Of a DNA stretch of 64,000 nt, positions 23,837 to 32,828 are shown one piece after another. The notes beneath the pieces are model-generated. The model was not told where the DNA came from and did not search any database. It worked only from the letters and a program-made list of their open reading frames with translations. Source of the DNA: Cedecea neteri NBRC 105707 = ATCC 33855 (GTDB lineage Bacteria; Pseudomonadota; Gammaproteobacteria; Enterobacterales; Enterobacteriaceae). The translations under genes and the position numbers were made by a program. The stretch spans positions 1-64,000 of the forward strand of contig NZ_BCTL01000036.1 in assembly GCF_001571265.1 (NCBI RefSeq), given 5' to 3'. Every line of letters starts with the position of its first letter. The stretch's first letter is position 1.

Positions 23837-25024
23837 ATGAAAGTTGAATCAACCCCTGCGGCATATCGCCATGCGGAACTTCACCTGTCTGCAGAGAATG
23901 AAATCCCCGGCACGGATCTGCGGCAGCTTGTCTCGCAAATCAAAGATAAAACCGGCCTCGTGCCTGCACACCTTATCCCACTTCAAAAAGTCGCCTCGGA
24001 ACACAACTGCATCATTGGCGTTCGCCCGGTGGACAAGCTGGCAACGGCGCTGATTGAGGCCGGGCATCCGACCAAAGGTTTTCACATCAAGGGAAAAAGC
24101 GCCTCGTGGGGGCCGCAGGCGGGGTTTATCTGCGTGGAGCAGAGTTTCAGCAAGCTGGAGAACGCCTCGCCCGAGCGAATCACGAAATTCAACTTGCAGA
24201 CGCAGGCCTGTATCGCCGAAGGGCATGCTGTCGCCGTGCCGCTAGAGGTTTCCCAAAGCCGCCTGCACGACTTGTTTGAGCAAGGGCTTATCGACAAGCT
24301 CTCGCCGGAGAATACCGGCGGCGTGAGTCATCTCAGGGCCTGCGGGCCAGGCGGGGAGCCTTATGCGTTTGAAGCCCGGCGTCTGCCGGGCAGTGGAGAA
24401 GCGCGTTACCGGATCTCTCATCACGGCGCGCCTCTGCAGGTGCTTGCTCCGAATACAGAAGCCAGGCCCTTTACTGCAGATTATGACCTGATGGTTATTG
24501 CCCCGCACGTCAGCGAGTTAGGGCCGGAAGACAATTTACAGGTGCCGGATGTGTCCCATCAGGTGTTTCGCCAGCGGCTGGAAAACTACCGCACGCTGCC
24601 GGAGCATCAGGCGCTGCGCGGGGACTATGACGACCCGGCAAGCTTCTACCGCAAGAGCGACGAGGAAACAGGCAACACGAGCGAGCGCGCCCGTCGGATG
24701 ATCGGCGTGCTGAACCAGGCGCTGGTGGGAGAGGGCGAAAAAGTGGTGCATCACGCGACGGACAGCGCTAACCCTGTCACCGATCCGGAAAGCAACTACC
24801 CGGCCACGTTCGCATTGCCGGGTAAAATCGGGCGCTTCGAACCGTTGTGCATCATTGAGAATAAAGACGATCTCGCGGAGCTGGTGCTGCAGGCCAAGAA
24901 CGCGGGCTACCACGTGCCGCTGAATCCGTTGTGGGAAAAAGAGGTGCTTAGCGTGCGCAGCGACAGGTTTACCGCCGCGAAACTGACGCTGGAGGCAGCG
25001 CAGTTAGCAAGGCCGGTACGGTAG
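23837..25024 (+). CDS. ExoY-like nucleotidyl cyclase
   Basis: The 395-residue protein aligns from end to end with Pseudomonas ExoY and the cyclase core of anthrax edema factor. Numbered from this start, the segment RPVDKLATALIEAGHPTKGF carries K80, followed by IKGKSASWGPQAGFICVEQ with K87. Next come ADYDLMVIAPH with D215 and D217, and HHATDSANP with H305-H306 and N312, then NYPATF. These correspond to ExoY K81, K88, D212 and D214 and the later histidine/asparagine region. Such enzymes make cyclic nucleotides (ExoY prefers GMP and UMP) after activation by a eukaryotic host factor. No secretion signal is evident and no secretion system is in the window. The frame is open to a GTG at 23759, but the ATG at 23837 gives the ExoY-like length. 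Very similar base composition to its neighbours suggests long residence. Confidence 0.85.
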   Translation: MKVESTPAAYRHAELHLSAENEIPGTDLRQLVSQIKDKTGLVPAHLIPLQKVASEHNCIIGVRPVDKLATALIEAGHPTKGFHIKGKSASWGPQAGFICVEQSFSKLENASPERITKFNLQTQACIAEGHAVAVPLEVSQSRLHDLFEQGLIDKLSPENTGGVSHLRACGPGGEPYAFEARRLPGSGEARYRISHHGAPLQVLAPNTEARPFTADYDLMVIAPHVSELGPEDNLQVPDVSHQVFRQRLENYRTLPEHQALRGDYDDPASFYRKSDEETGNTSERARRMIGVLNQALVGEGEKVVHHATDSANPVTDPESNYPATFALPGKIGRFEPLCIIENKDDLAELVLQAKNAGYHVPLNPLWEKEVLSVRSDRFTAAKLTLEAAQLARPVR

Positions 25025-25097
25025 CGTTGATACCGCACCATGGAAGACATTACTAGCCTGCTGTGCTAAAATTTGAGCAATAAATGAGGAGAGTTTA

Positions 25098-25361
25098 ATG
25101 GTCATGCAAATGCTCGATGGTGTAGCCAGCTACGTTAAACAAATGGCTGAAGACAATAATGTTACTGCCTGGCGTGATGAAGCAAGCAGCATGGCCGTTG
25201 TCATCACCCGCCTCTCGGACGATGTTGTTGAGCTCGACAACGTTGAGCAGTTGCTTGTGAATCTGAAACGTGAAGGGATCCTCAGTAAAGCAGAAGCGCT
25301 TGAGCTGCAGGGGCGTTACTTTCACGAGCAGGGGGCGGCTGGCAAGAAACTCAGTGTATGA
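25098..25361 (+). CDS. VbhA-like antitoxin of a Fic system
   Basis: The 87-residue protein ends in an antitoxin-VbhA-like region: VEQLLVNLKREGILSKAEAL, then a helix to GRYFHEQ. In class I Fic systems the antitoxin helix carries (S/T)xxxE(G/N), where the glutamate blocks the ATP pocket of Fic. Here the motif reads N-L-K-R-E-G, so glutamate and glycine are kept but the first position is Asn. A GAGGAG site precedes the ATG and the stop overlaps the fic start as ATGA. The family call is by motif and position. Confidence 0.7.
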   Translation: MVMQMLDGVASYVKQMAEDNNVTAWRDEASSMAVVITRLSDDVVELDNVEQLLVNLKREGILSKAEALELQGRYFHEQGAAGKKLSV

Positions 25362-26086
25362 GCTTTGATCCTTTCGGCGATTTCTCTACCGCTGGCTATC
25401 TTCGAAATTCACTGCAATTAAAAGATCCTGAAAAAATCAAGAGATCTGAACATCTTGCGTTTGAATTGAGCCTTCCAGATGCTCTCAACTTTTTGTCCAG
25501 TCAGAAAGTCATTAACTACAATTCCATTCTTAGTGTTCATCAAATTCTGTTTTCCGATTTTTATCCCTGGGCAGGGAAGGACAGATATGAACTCGTCCCC
25601 AAACTTGCCGTTTTCAAAGGTTCCAGTGATAACCCGCGTCATACCGTTTTTGAGCAACCGGCCCTCATCCGCCGGGCGTGTGAGTATGCCCTTTCGCTTG
25701 CAGGTAATCATGACAGCTTTCTTCAAAAGCCGCGGGAAGTTATGGGGTTACTGGCTTTTGCCCACCCGTTCCTTGATGGTAACGGTCGAACTCTTTTGCT
25801 GGTATTTATGGAACTGGCTTTTCGGGCTGGTTTTGCCATTCACTGGGGGCAAACCAATAAGGATGAGTATTTACAGGCACTGAGCCATGAAATCAACGAG
25901 CCCGGCGGCAGGCACCTGGATAAATACCTCGAGCCTTATATCGTGCCTATTTCACGTCGTGAAGACTGGCCGCAGATTATCGGCGAAATTCGTGGGTTAG
26001 ATGGGCTGGATAAAGAAAACGTCAGCTACGGAAGCCTTAACGATCCAGAAGTTCAAATCATCTATCAAACCTATCGCTCCCGTTAG
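25358..26086 (+). CDS. Fic-domain protein (toxin-type) with altered Fic motif
   Basis: This 242-residue protein has a complete Fic fold. The flap and pocket segment FSDFYPWAGKDRYEL is at about 66-78. The catalytic loop HPFLDGNGRTLL is at 136-147, with catalytic H136. Fic enzymes transfer AMP or other phosphate compounds to target proteins. The canonical motif ends in GNGRxxR; here the final Arg is Leu147, so the ATP gamma-phosphate contact is missing, and activity may be changed or lost. The N-terminal half has no inhibitory helix, consistent with a separate antitoxin upstream. The gene overlaps the antitoxin stop (ATGA) and is followed by a strong terminator. Slightly more AT-rich than its neighbours. 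Confidence 0.88.
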   Translation: MSFDPFGDFSTAGYLRNSLQLKDPEKIKRSEHLAFELSLPDALNFLSSQKVINYNSILSVHQILFSDFYPWAGKDRYELVPKLAVFKGSSDNPRHTVFEQPALIRRACEYALSLAGNHDSFLQKPREVMGLLAFAHPFLDGNGRTLLLVFMELAFRAGFAIHWGQTNKDEYLQALSHEINEPGGRHLDKYLEPYIVPISRREDWPQIIGEIRGLDGLDKENVSYGSLNDPEVQIIYQTYRSR

Positions 26087-26121
26087 CGCTGCACCTTAAT
26101 ACATCCGCCAGACAATGCGTG

Positions 26122-26150
26122 AAATGCCCCTGCAGAGCAGAGGCATTTTT
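26122..26150 (+). terminator. Rho-independent terminator after fic
   Basis: Stem AAATGCC/GGCATTT extended by CTGC/GCAG around a one-base mismatch, followed by a T-run on the plus strand; it also faces the convergent yjhX gene. Confidence 0.75.
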
Positions 26151-26155
26151 TGGTA

Positions 26156-26413
26156 CTACCGGTTATCCAACTGGGCGCGAACGTTGTTCAGCCCGGTGGT
26201 GTTGATCCGGTACGGTTGCCCATTGCTGGATTTAATCAGCTTCTTGGTTCTGAGTTTTTTGAACACGGCCAGCGTGCAGTCGCTGAGCAGCAACCCTTCG
26301 CGGGTATAACATTCAACGGTGGTGACGCGGCCAGAGCTGTCGCGGGTGTGAACGATGCGTCCCCCTTTCGCTAAAACGTGAAGGGTACGTTGTTCCTGAC
26401 GGGATAAATTCAT
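26156..26413 (-). CDS. yjhX: YjhX-family protein (putative toxin)
   Basis: The 85-residue protein matches the YjhX/UPF0386 family in length and sequence: [36 protein letters not shown] and [21 protein letters not shown]. coli YjhX is annotated as the toxin of the yjhX-yjhQ module. No YjhQ-type acetyltransferase is next to it here. It is convergent with fic and shares its terminator region. Confidence 0.88.
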   Translation of the reverse strand: MNLSRQEQRTLHVLAKGGRIVHTRDSSGRVTTVECYTREGLLLSDCTLAVFKKLRTKKLIKSSNGQPYRINTTGLNNVRAQLDNR

Positions 26414-26490
26414 ACTGGAAAAGCCTTTTCATCATCATGTGCAAAACGTGCCAACACAACGCGTGTGTTCGCATACGGATTAAGCGCAGT

Positions 26491-26531
26491 GATAATCAGT
26501 CCGTCCTTTGATGGGCGGGGAGCTGATTATC
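26491..26531. repeat. Long imperfect hairpin between ydhS and yjhX
   Basis: GATAATCAG and CTGATTATC form a 9-bp stem, with an inner CCGTCC/GGGCGG pairing. No T-run on either strand. Possible transcript end of the ydhS homologue or a structural repeat. Confidence 0.35.
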
Positions 26532-26663
26532 TGATGATTACATTCTCCAGCATCAGGCCTCTGAGTGACTTCGGTTGAGGAAACGGGCGGATAATAACAT
26601 AGAAAAACTATGGGGGAATAATCTGATTATTATTTCATCTGTAATATCCTGCAACACGCTTGG

Positions 26664-28274
26664 TTAAAGTTCGCTCCAGCGTAAACGCCTGCGCGTTCGT
26701 GAGGGCTGCTCTGCCATTGCCTTCGCAATGGCCGCTCCAATCGCTGCGCATTCGGTAAGACCTTGCACAAAAGGCTGGTCATGCATCAGGTAAGGTAGCG
26801 CACCAAACGCGATGTGCCCGCGAGCGCACTCGGGTGAGAGCAGCGTATAGTCATCACCGATGTCCGGGATCTCATCACCGCAGGCCTCTAGTTGATGCCT
26901 TAGTGAGGTAAACGGCAGATCTCTGGTTTGCAGCGGCTTTTGCCCCCGCGCATCGATAAATACATCGAACCTCCGGCTTTTCCCTTCTGCGACGATCGAC
27001 GTCTGGCTCTCTTCGACGTCCATTTTATAGTCCTGCCCCAGCGCTAATATAGTGATTAATCCCGCTTCACGTAGGGCCAGCAGGCGGCGGATTGATTCCG
27101 ATGGGATGGCCGCATAGTTATCGATAAACACTCGCGCAATGCCCGCGTGGAAGCGCTTACTGTCTTCTTCATTAAGATAAGGAACGATGTCCTGGACGGC
27201 TTCATGCAGTCGCAGAATGGCATAACGCCAGGGCACCGTTCGCCTGTCGCGCTTGTTGCGCTCAACTTCAATCAGGTTGGCATAGGCCCAGCGGAAAGGA
27301 TCGTTTTTACGGCGATCGGCAAACCAGGCGTGGGCAAAACTGTCTGCATCCAGCGTGCTCAGTCCGATCAACCTGCTCCACGACGGGTCGGCTAGCTCAA
27401 GTTCTTCCGCCATCAGACGGAAGATCCTGTCGAGCAGGCCCTCTGATCCCGCGGTAATCTCTTTTTCCACCGCCTGCGCGGTGACGATGCATAAAGGTTC
27501 ATAGGGGAGCGGGCAGTAAAAATCAGCTTCTGGCAGGATCCCCGAGCGTGACATCAAGACGATCTCCAGCCCTTCGCTGCCTTCATCGAGTAGAAATTCA
27601 AGGTGTCCGTCATCTGTCTGTACAAACTCACCATGCTGTATCACTACGGCCATCGCGGCGTCGATTCCGCTGAGCGAGGTGCCCAAAATGCCGACTTTAC
27701 AGGGTGGAATTCTGGCTTCCATCAACCCTGACCAGGGGCTGGGAAAGAAAGTTGGTGTGGATTTGCTTTCTTCTGGCCAGACGTGGCCGGTGGCGATAAC
27801 GGCGAGATCAAAATGCTCTGCGACAGGCTGCCCCCTGGCCCACAGCTGTGCACCTTCCGGCGTAGCCTTCAGGTCGGTTACCTGACAGGATTCATGGACT
27901 TCTACGGTAAAACCCCGCTGTTTTGCCTGAGCAACAAGCTGCAAAAACTGGTCGCGAAAATACTCGCCAAGCAGAATTCGCGGCAGAAACTGACGAATGT
28001 GCAGGGAGCCACGCTCAACGCCATAGCGTGCGAGGCGGCTTTCACTCAGCCTGCGCAACCAGTCAATATAGGAGGAAATAACAGGGGGGATTTCAATACT
28101 GGCGATATTCGCCAGCATCATCCGCGAGTTTTCCTCGTTGCTGTAGGGCATTCCGATACCCGCCTCCCGCGCCTGCTCATATATTGAAATGGCCAGCGGA
28201 GGGGTGCTTTTGACCAGGGCGAGAAGGGTATAAATTCCCGTTGGCCCTGCGCCGATAATCGCTACCTTTTTCAT
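26664..28274 (-). CDS. ydhS: YdhS-like FAD/NAD(P)-binding protein
   Basis: The 536-residue flavoprotein of the NAD_binding_9 family opens with the Rossmann motif IIGAGPTGIYTLL. Other conserved parts are EENSRMMLANIASIEIPP, FPSPWSGLME, VGILGTSLSGIDAAMAV and ALPYLMHDQPFVQGL. It matches E. coli YdhS (534 residues) along its length. Its substrate is unknown. It is divergent from murQ across a 254-base gap, where MurNAc regulators would normally sit, but there is no functional evidence of a link. Confidence 0.88.
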   Translation of the reverse strand: MKKVAIIGAGPTGIYTLLALVKSTPPLAISIYEQAREAGIGMPYSNEENSRMMLANIASIEIPPVISSYIDWLRRLSESRLARYGVERGSLHIRQFLPRILLGEYFRDQFLQLVAQAKQRGFTVEVHESCQVTDLKATPEGAQLWARGQPVAEHFDLAVIATGHVWPEESKSTPTFFPSPWSGLMEARIPPCKVGILGTSLSGIDAAMAVVIQHGEFVQTDDGHLEFLLDEGSEGLEIVLMSRSGILPEADFYCPLPYEPLCIVTAQAVEKEITAGSEGLLDRIFRLMAEELELADPSWSRLIGLSTLDADSFAHAWFADRRKNDPFRWAYANLIEVERNKRDRRTVPWRYAILRLHEAVQDIVPYLNEEDSKRFHAGIARVFIDNYAAIPSESIRRLLALREAGLITILALGQDYKMDVEESQTSIVAEGKSRRFDVFIDARGQKPLQTRDLPFTSLRHQLEACGDEIPDIGDDYTLLSPECARGHIAFGALPYLMHDQPFVQGLTECAAIGAAIAKAMAEQPSRTRRRLRWSEL

Positions 28275-28399
28275 CGAGGCTCACTCATCATTATTGTTAT
28301 CGCGCCCGTTAGCGCCGGATTTTCACGTGGAAGCAAAACCCTTTCTGATAAGTGTGGTAGAAAATGGATATTGAGCCAGGGCATTATCTTTCAAGATGT

Positions 28400-28416
28400 T
28401 GGAATAATTTATTCCA
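28400..28416. promoter_or_regulatory. Palindromic operator upstream of murQ, distal
   Basis: TGGAATAATTTATTCCA, a near-perfect palindrome of the type bound by RpiR-family regulators such as MurR. Confidence 0.5.
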
Positions 28417-28455
28417 TTGCTGTGTCTGGCTTTGTTATTAATATAAGCCTTATCT

Positions 28456-28471
28456 CGTGATATTTATCACA
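28456..28471. promoter_or_regulatory. CRP-like site upstream of murQ
   Basis: CGTGA-TATTTA-TCACA matches the CRP consensus TGTGA-N6-TCACA at nine of ten positions, and lies about 70 bases before the start codon. Confidence 0.6.
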
Positions 28472-28476
28472 CCAAA

Positions 28477-28491
28477 GGAATAAAATATTCC
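28477..28491. promoter_or_regulatory. Palindromic operator upstream of murQ, proximal
   Basis: GGAATAAAATATTCC, the second copy of the palindrome at 28400-28416, between the CRP-like site and the start codon. Confidence 0.5.
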
Positions 28492-28528
28492 ATACTATGC
28501 ACAGCAGAACACACTAATGGATGTCCCG

Positions 28529-29437
28529 ATGAAGATTAATTTAACCAAACTGGTCACCGAGAGCCGCAATACGGCGAGCGTGGAAATCGATACGCTGCCC
28601 ACTTTAGACATGCTCAAAGTTATCAATAACGAAGACAAACAGGTGCCGGTGGCGGTTGAGGCGACGCTGCCGCAGGTGGCTCAGGTCGTCGATCAAGTGG
28701 TGGCCGCGTTCGCCCAGGGCGGCAGGCTGATATACAGCGGCGCAGGGACATCAGGCCGACTGGGTATTCTGGATGCAAGTGAGTGTCCGCCAACTTTTGG
28801 CACCCCGCGCGAGCAGGTGGTCGGCCTGATTGCCGGCGGGCATCCGGCCATTCTGCAGGCGGTGGAAAACGCCGAAGACAGCCGTGAAATGGGCGAGCAG
28901 GATCTGCGGAACCTGAACTTCAGCGCGCGTGACGTGCTGGTGGGCATTGCCGCCAGCGGCCGTACGCCGTACGTACTCGGCGCCATGGCCTATGCAAAAA
29001 GTGTGGGCGCCACCGTCGCGGCAATCTCCTGTAATCCCGGCAGCGAAATGAGCCTGGCGGCAGATATCGCCATCGAACCCGTGGTCGGCCCCGAAGTCGT
29101 TACCGGCTCTTCACGCATGAAGGCAGGCACGGCGCAAAAGCTGATCCTGAATATGATCACCACCGGGTCGATGATTCGCAGCGGCAAAGTCTACGGCAAC
29201 CTGATGGTGGACGTGGAAGCCACCAACGCCAAGCTGATTCAGCGCCAGATTAATATCGTGGTTGAGGCTACCGATTCCAGCCCTGAGCAGGCAGAAGAGG
29301 CGCTCAATGCCTGCCACCGGCACTGTAAAACGGCGATCTTCATGCTGCTGAGCGGCCTGTCTGCCGCAGAGGCCAGCGAGCTGTTGGCAAAAAATCAGGG
29401 CTTTATACGTAAAGCATTGCAGGGGTTAAACGGATAG
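28529..29437 (+). CDS. murQ: N-acetylmuramic acid 6-phosphate etherase
   Basis: MurQ cleaves the lactyl ether of MurNAc-6-phosphate to give GlcNAc-6-phosphate and D-lactate. The 302-residue protein has the SIS fold with [20 protein letters not shown], the PPTFG segment, [13 protein letters not shown] and [14 protein letters not shown]. An in-frame ATG lies four codons upstream at 28517; neither has a strong ribosome site. It begins an operon with murP (two-base gap) behind a CRP-like site and two palindromes. Confidence 0.95.
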   Translation: MKINLTKLVTESRNTASVEIDTLPTLDMLKVINNEDKQVPVAVEATLPQVAQVVDQVVAAFAQGGRLIYSGAGTSGRLGILDASECPPTFGTPREQVVGLIAGGHPAILQAVENAEDSREMGEQDLRNLNFSARDVLVGIAASGRTPYVLGAMAYAKSVGATVAAISCNPGSEMSLAADIAIEPVVGPEVVTGSSRMKAGTAQKLILNMITTGSMIRSGKVYGNLMVDVEATNAKLIQRQINIVVEATDSSPEQAEEALNACHRHCKTAIFMLLSGLSAAEASELLAKNQGFIRKALQGLNG

Positions 29438-29439
29438 CT

Positions 29440-30891
29440 ATGGCGAAAATCACCGGCTCGATGATGGAACAAGTCCTGCGCCTGACGGGCGGCAGCGGCA
29501 ATATCCTTGTCTGTGGCAACTGTATGACGCGCCTCAGGCTGACGCTCAAAGACAGAGATCTCGTTCAGCACGACGAACTGAAAAAAATTCCCGGCGTGAT
29601 GGGCGTGGTCAACGGCGACGATCAGCTGCAGATCATTCTCGGCCCCGGCAAAGCGCAAACCGCCAGCGAGCTGATGAATTCGATGCTGAAGCAGGGTGGG
29701 CAAAGCGAGTCGGAGAACGGCGACAGTGCGGATCTGGCCGCGCTCGCCAGCCAGAACAAAAAGCAGATGAAGGCGAAGCAGAACAGCGCGGTGCATAACT
29801 TCCTCACTAAGTTTGCCACTATCTTCACGCCGCTGATCCCGGGATTTATTGCCGCCGGGCTGCTGCTGGGGATTGCCACGCTGCTGCAGCAAACGCTGGT
29901 GGTGGAAGGCACAACTCCTGCGGTGTGGCTGACCCAGCTTATTGCCTATATGAAGGTGTTCAGCATCGGGCTGTTTACCTTCCTGAGCATTCTGATTGGC
30001 TTCAATACCCAGAAGGCCTTCGGCGGCACCGGCGTGAACGGGGCCATCATCGCCTCGCTGTTTATTCTGCGCTACGTGCCGGAAGGCAAAGTCGGCTATT
30101 ACGCGGGGATGGATACCTTCTTTGGGCTGACAATCGACCCGCGTGGCAACATCATTGGCGTGCTGCTGGCATGTATTCTGGGTGCGTGGATCGAACGCCA
30201 GGTGCGGCGGATGATCCCGGATAACCTGGACATGATCCTGACCTCGACGATCACCTTGCTGATCACCGGGGCTATCACTTTTGTGGCGATCATGCCCCTC
30301 GGCGGTGAGCTGTTCAAAGGCATGTCGTGGCTGTTTATGCACCTGAACGGCAACCCGTTCGGGACGGCGATTCTGGCCGGGCTGTTCCTGATTGCCGTGG
30401 TGTTTGGTATCCACCAGGGCTTTGTCCCGGTGTATTTCGCACTGATGGATGCCCAGGGATTCAACTCGCTGTTCCCGATTCTGGCGATGGCCGGTGCGGG
30501 GCAGGTGGGCGCGGCGCTGGCCCTGTTTGCCCGCTCGCCGAAAGGCTCGGTGCTGCGTACACAAATCAAAGGGGCCATTATTCCCGGCCTGCTGGGCATC
30601 GGCGAGCCGTTGATTTACGGCGTGACGCTGCCGCGCCTTAAGCCGTTTATCACCGCCTGTATCGGCGGCGGTATCGGCGGGTTCTTCATCGGGCTGGTGG
30701 CCTGGCTCGGGCTGCCCGTCGGGCTGAATACCGTCTTTGGCCCGTCCGGGTTAGTGTCGATTCCGCTGATGACCTCAAGTCAGGGGATCTTCGCCGGGAT
30801 GGCGGTTTACGTCGCCGGGATTGTTATCGCCTACGCCGCCGGTTTTATCATGACCTGGTGCTTTGGCAGCAAGAACGTTGATTTAACTTAA
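29440..30891 (+). CDS. murP: PTS MurNAc transporter, EIIBC component
   Basis: MurP takes up and phosphorylates MurNAc using phosphate from enzyme IIA of glucose. The 483-residue protein has an N-terminal EIIB domain with the phospho-cysteine C28 in GNCMTRLRL (C25 also present). A Lys/Gln-rich linker near 95-115 follows, then an EIIC domain with about ten membrane segments including the GEPLIYG motif. No EIIA domain is fused, as in E. coli MurP. Its start is two bases after the murQ stop. Confidence 0.94.
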   Translation: MAKITGSMMEQVLRLTGGSGNILVCGNCMTRLRLTLKDRDLVQHDELKKIPGVMGVVNGDDQLQIILGPGKAQTASELMNSMLKQGGQSESENGDSADLAALASQNKKQMKAKQNSAVHNFLTKFATIFTPLIPGFIAAGLLLGIATLLQQTLVVEGTTPAVWLTQLIAYMKVFSIGLFTFLSILIGFNTQKAFGGTGVNGAIIASLFILRYVPEGKVGYYAGMDTFFGLTIDPRGNIIGVLLACILGAWIERQVRRMIPDNLDMILTSTITLLITGAITFVAIMPLGGELFKGMSWLFMHLNGNPFGTAILAGLFLIAVVFGIHQGFVPVYFALMDAQGFNSLFPILAMAGAGQVGAALALFARSPKGSVLRTQIKGAIIPGLLGIGEPLIYGVTLPRLKPFITACIGGGIGGFFIGLVAWLGLPVGLNTVFGPSGLVSIPLMTSSQGIFAGMAVYVAGIVIAYAAGFIMTWCFGSKNVDLT

Positions 30892-30907
30892 GTTAATATA
30901 ACTCTGC

Positions 30908-30928
30908 CCGCCCGCGCTCTGCGGGCGG
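30908..30928 (+). terminator. Hairpin after murP
   Basis: An 8-bp GC-rich stem CCGCCCGC/GCGGGCGG with a 5-base loop, then only CATTATT. A weak terminator. Confidence 0.5.
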
Positions 30929-31064
30929 CATTATTCCCACCTCACAGCTATCGTTACCCACTTTTTTTCTAAGGACAGAAAAGCATTAGCGATAATTTTT
31001 TATTCTTTTATGGAATCGTTGCCGTTGGAAATACTGCTCTCTCCCCCGAGACAGGAGCAGAATC

Positions 31065-32039
31065 ATGGCAGCAAAACGACACTCACTCTGGCTGGTTGCA
31101 CTGGCCCTTATTGCGGCTCAGGCCCACGCGGTGGACGTCACCGTGGCGTACCAAACCTCCGCCGAACCCGCCAAAGTGGCGCAAGCCGATGACGCTTTTG
31201 CCAAAGACAGCGGGGCGAAAGTGGAATGGCGTAAGTTCGACAGCGGCGCGAGCGTGGTGCGAGCCCTGGCATCGGGCGATGTGCAAATCGGTAATATCGG
31301 CTCCAGCCCGCTGGCCGTTGCCGCCAGCCAGAACGTGCCGATTGAAGTTTTCCTGCTGGCCTCCCAGCTCGGTAACTCCGAAGCGCTGGTGGTCAAAAAA
31401 GCCATCAAAACGCCGCAGGATTTAATCGGCAAACGTATCGCCGTGCCGTTTATCTCCACCACCCATTACAGCCTGCTGGCTTCCCTCAAACATTGGGGCA
31501 TCAAGCCGGATCAGGTTCAAATCCTCAACCTTCAGCCTCCGGCAATTATTGCCGCCTGGCAACGCGGGGATATCGACGCCGCCTATGTCTGGGCTCCGGC
31601 AGTGAATGAGCTGGAAAAGGACGGCAACGTGCTGACGGACTCTGCGCAGGTGGGCAAATGGGGCTCCCCAACGCTCGACGTGTGGGTGGTGCGTAAAGAT
31701 TTCGCCGAAAAACATCCTGATGTCGTCACCGCCTTTGCCCGCAGCGCCATTGCGGCCCAGAAAGGCTACATCGACAACCCGGAACAGTGGCTCAAGCAGC
31801 CGGACAACCTGAGCAAGCTCTCGCGCCTGAGCGGCGTGCCGGAAACCGACGTCCCTGGGCTGGTGAAAGGCAATACCTACCTGACGGCCAAACAGCAGGT
31901 CGAGCAGCTTAGCGGCCCGGTGAATAAAGCTATCGTCGATACAGCGCACTTCCTGAAAGAGCAGGGCAAAGTACCTGCGGTAGCAGCCGACTATAGCCAG
32001 TTTGTGACCGACCGCTTTGTGAAACCGCTGGCGCAGTAA
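31065..32039 (+). CDS. tauA: Taurine-binding periplasmic protein
   Basis: TauA brings taurine to the TauBC transporter. The 324-residue precursor has a signal peptide (cleavage after AQAHA) and the SsuA/NMT1-like fold with the ligand segments VTVAYQTSAEPAKVA, NIGSSPLAVAA and QNVPIEVFLLA. GGAGCAG precedes the ATG. The four genes tauABCD run together on this strand. In E. coli they are controlled by CysB and Cbl under sulphate limitation; I could not confirm binding sites by eye. Confidence 0.95.
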   Translation: MAAKRHSLWLVALALIAAQAHAVDVTVAYQTSAEPAKVAQADDAFAKDSGAKVEWRKFDSGASVVRALASGDVQIGNIGSSPLAVAASQNVPIEVFLLASQLGNSEALVVKKAIKTPQDLIGKRIAVPFISTTHYSLLASLKHWGIKPDQVQILNLQPPAIIAAWQRGDIDAAYVWAPAVNELEKDGNVLTDSAQVGKWGSPTLDVWVVRKDFAEKHPDVVTAFARSAIAAQKGYIDNPEQWLKQPDNLSKLSRLSGVPETDVPGLVKGNTYLTAKQQVEQLSGPVNKAIVDTAHFLKEQGKVPAVAADYSQFVTDRFVKPLAQ

Positions 32040-32060
32040 CAGTTAACAGGAGGCACGGCG

Positions 32061-32828
32061 ATGCTACAGGTTTCGCATCTCAGCGCGGAGTACGGCGGTA
32101 AAGCGGTACTCGACGACATTAATCTGACGGTGGATGAGGGCGAGCTGCTGGTGGTGCTCGGCCCTTCCGGCTGCGGTAAGACGACGCTGCTTAACCTGAT
32201 CGCCGGTTTCGTCCCCTATTACTCCGGCAGTATTACGCTGCAGGGTAAAACGGTTGAGGGCCCTGGCGCCGAGCGCGGGGTCGTTTTCCAGAACGAAGGG
32301 CTGCTGCCCTGGCGCTCGGTACTGCATAACGTGGCCTTCGGGCTGCAGCTTGCCGGGCAGGCTAAGCCCGAGCGGGAAGAGATTGCGCTCGACATGCTGC
32401 GTAAGGTTGGGCTGGAAGATAAGGCGAAAAACGCCATCTGGCAGCTTTCCGGCGGGCAGCGGCAGCGGGTGGGCATCGCCCGCGCGCTGGCAACAAAGCC
32501 TCAGCTTTTGTTGCTGGACGAACCCTTCGGGGCGCTGGATGCCTTTACCCGCGAGCAGATGCAAACCCTGCTGCTGAAACTGTGGCACGAAAGCCGCCGC
32601 CAGGTGCTGCTGATTACTCATGACATTGAGGAAGCGGTATTTCTGGCGACGGAGTTAGTGTTGCTGTCACCCGGCCCTGGCCGCGTGCTGGAGCGTTTGC
32701 AGCTTGATTTCGGGCGTCGTTTCGCCGACGGAGAGCCGTGCCGCAGCATCAAATCTGACCCTGAATTTATCGCGAAGCGCGAATACGTGCTGAACCGCGT
32801 GTTCGAACAGCGGGAGGGCTTCTTATGA
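32061..32828 (+). CDS. tauB: Taurine ABC transporter ATPase
   Basis: The 255-residue ATPase has Walker [10 protein letters not shown] at 34-42, the signature [15 protein letters not shown] and Walker [12 protein letters not shown]. It powers TauC-mediated import of taurine and related sulfonates. It starts 21 bases after tauA with AGGAGG and overlaps the tauC start by four bases (ATGA). Confidence 0.96.
   Translation: MLQVSHLSAEYGGKAVLDDINLTVDEGELLVVLGPSGCGKTTLLNLIAGFVPYYSGSITLQGKTVEGPGAERGVVFQNEGLLPWRSVLHNVAFGLQLAGQAKPEREEIALDMLRKVGLEDKAKNAIWQLSGGQRQRVGIARALATKPQLLLLDEPFGALDAFTREQMQTLLLKLWHESRRQVLLITHDIEEAVFLATELVLLSPGPGRVLERLQLDFGRRFADGEPCRSIKSDPEFIAKREYVLNRVFEQREGFL

Noticed and set aside
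29395-30564. 389-codon open frame on the minus strand opposite murP
   Set aside because: It is the antisense shadow of murP; the composition (very rich in His, Gln and Arg) is typical of a reverse frame of a GC-rich gene.
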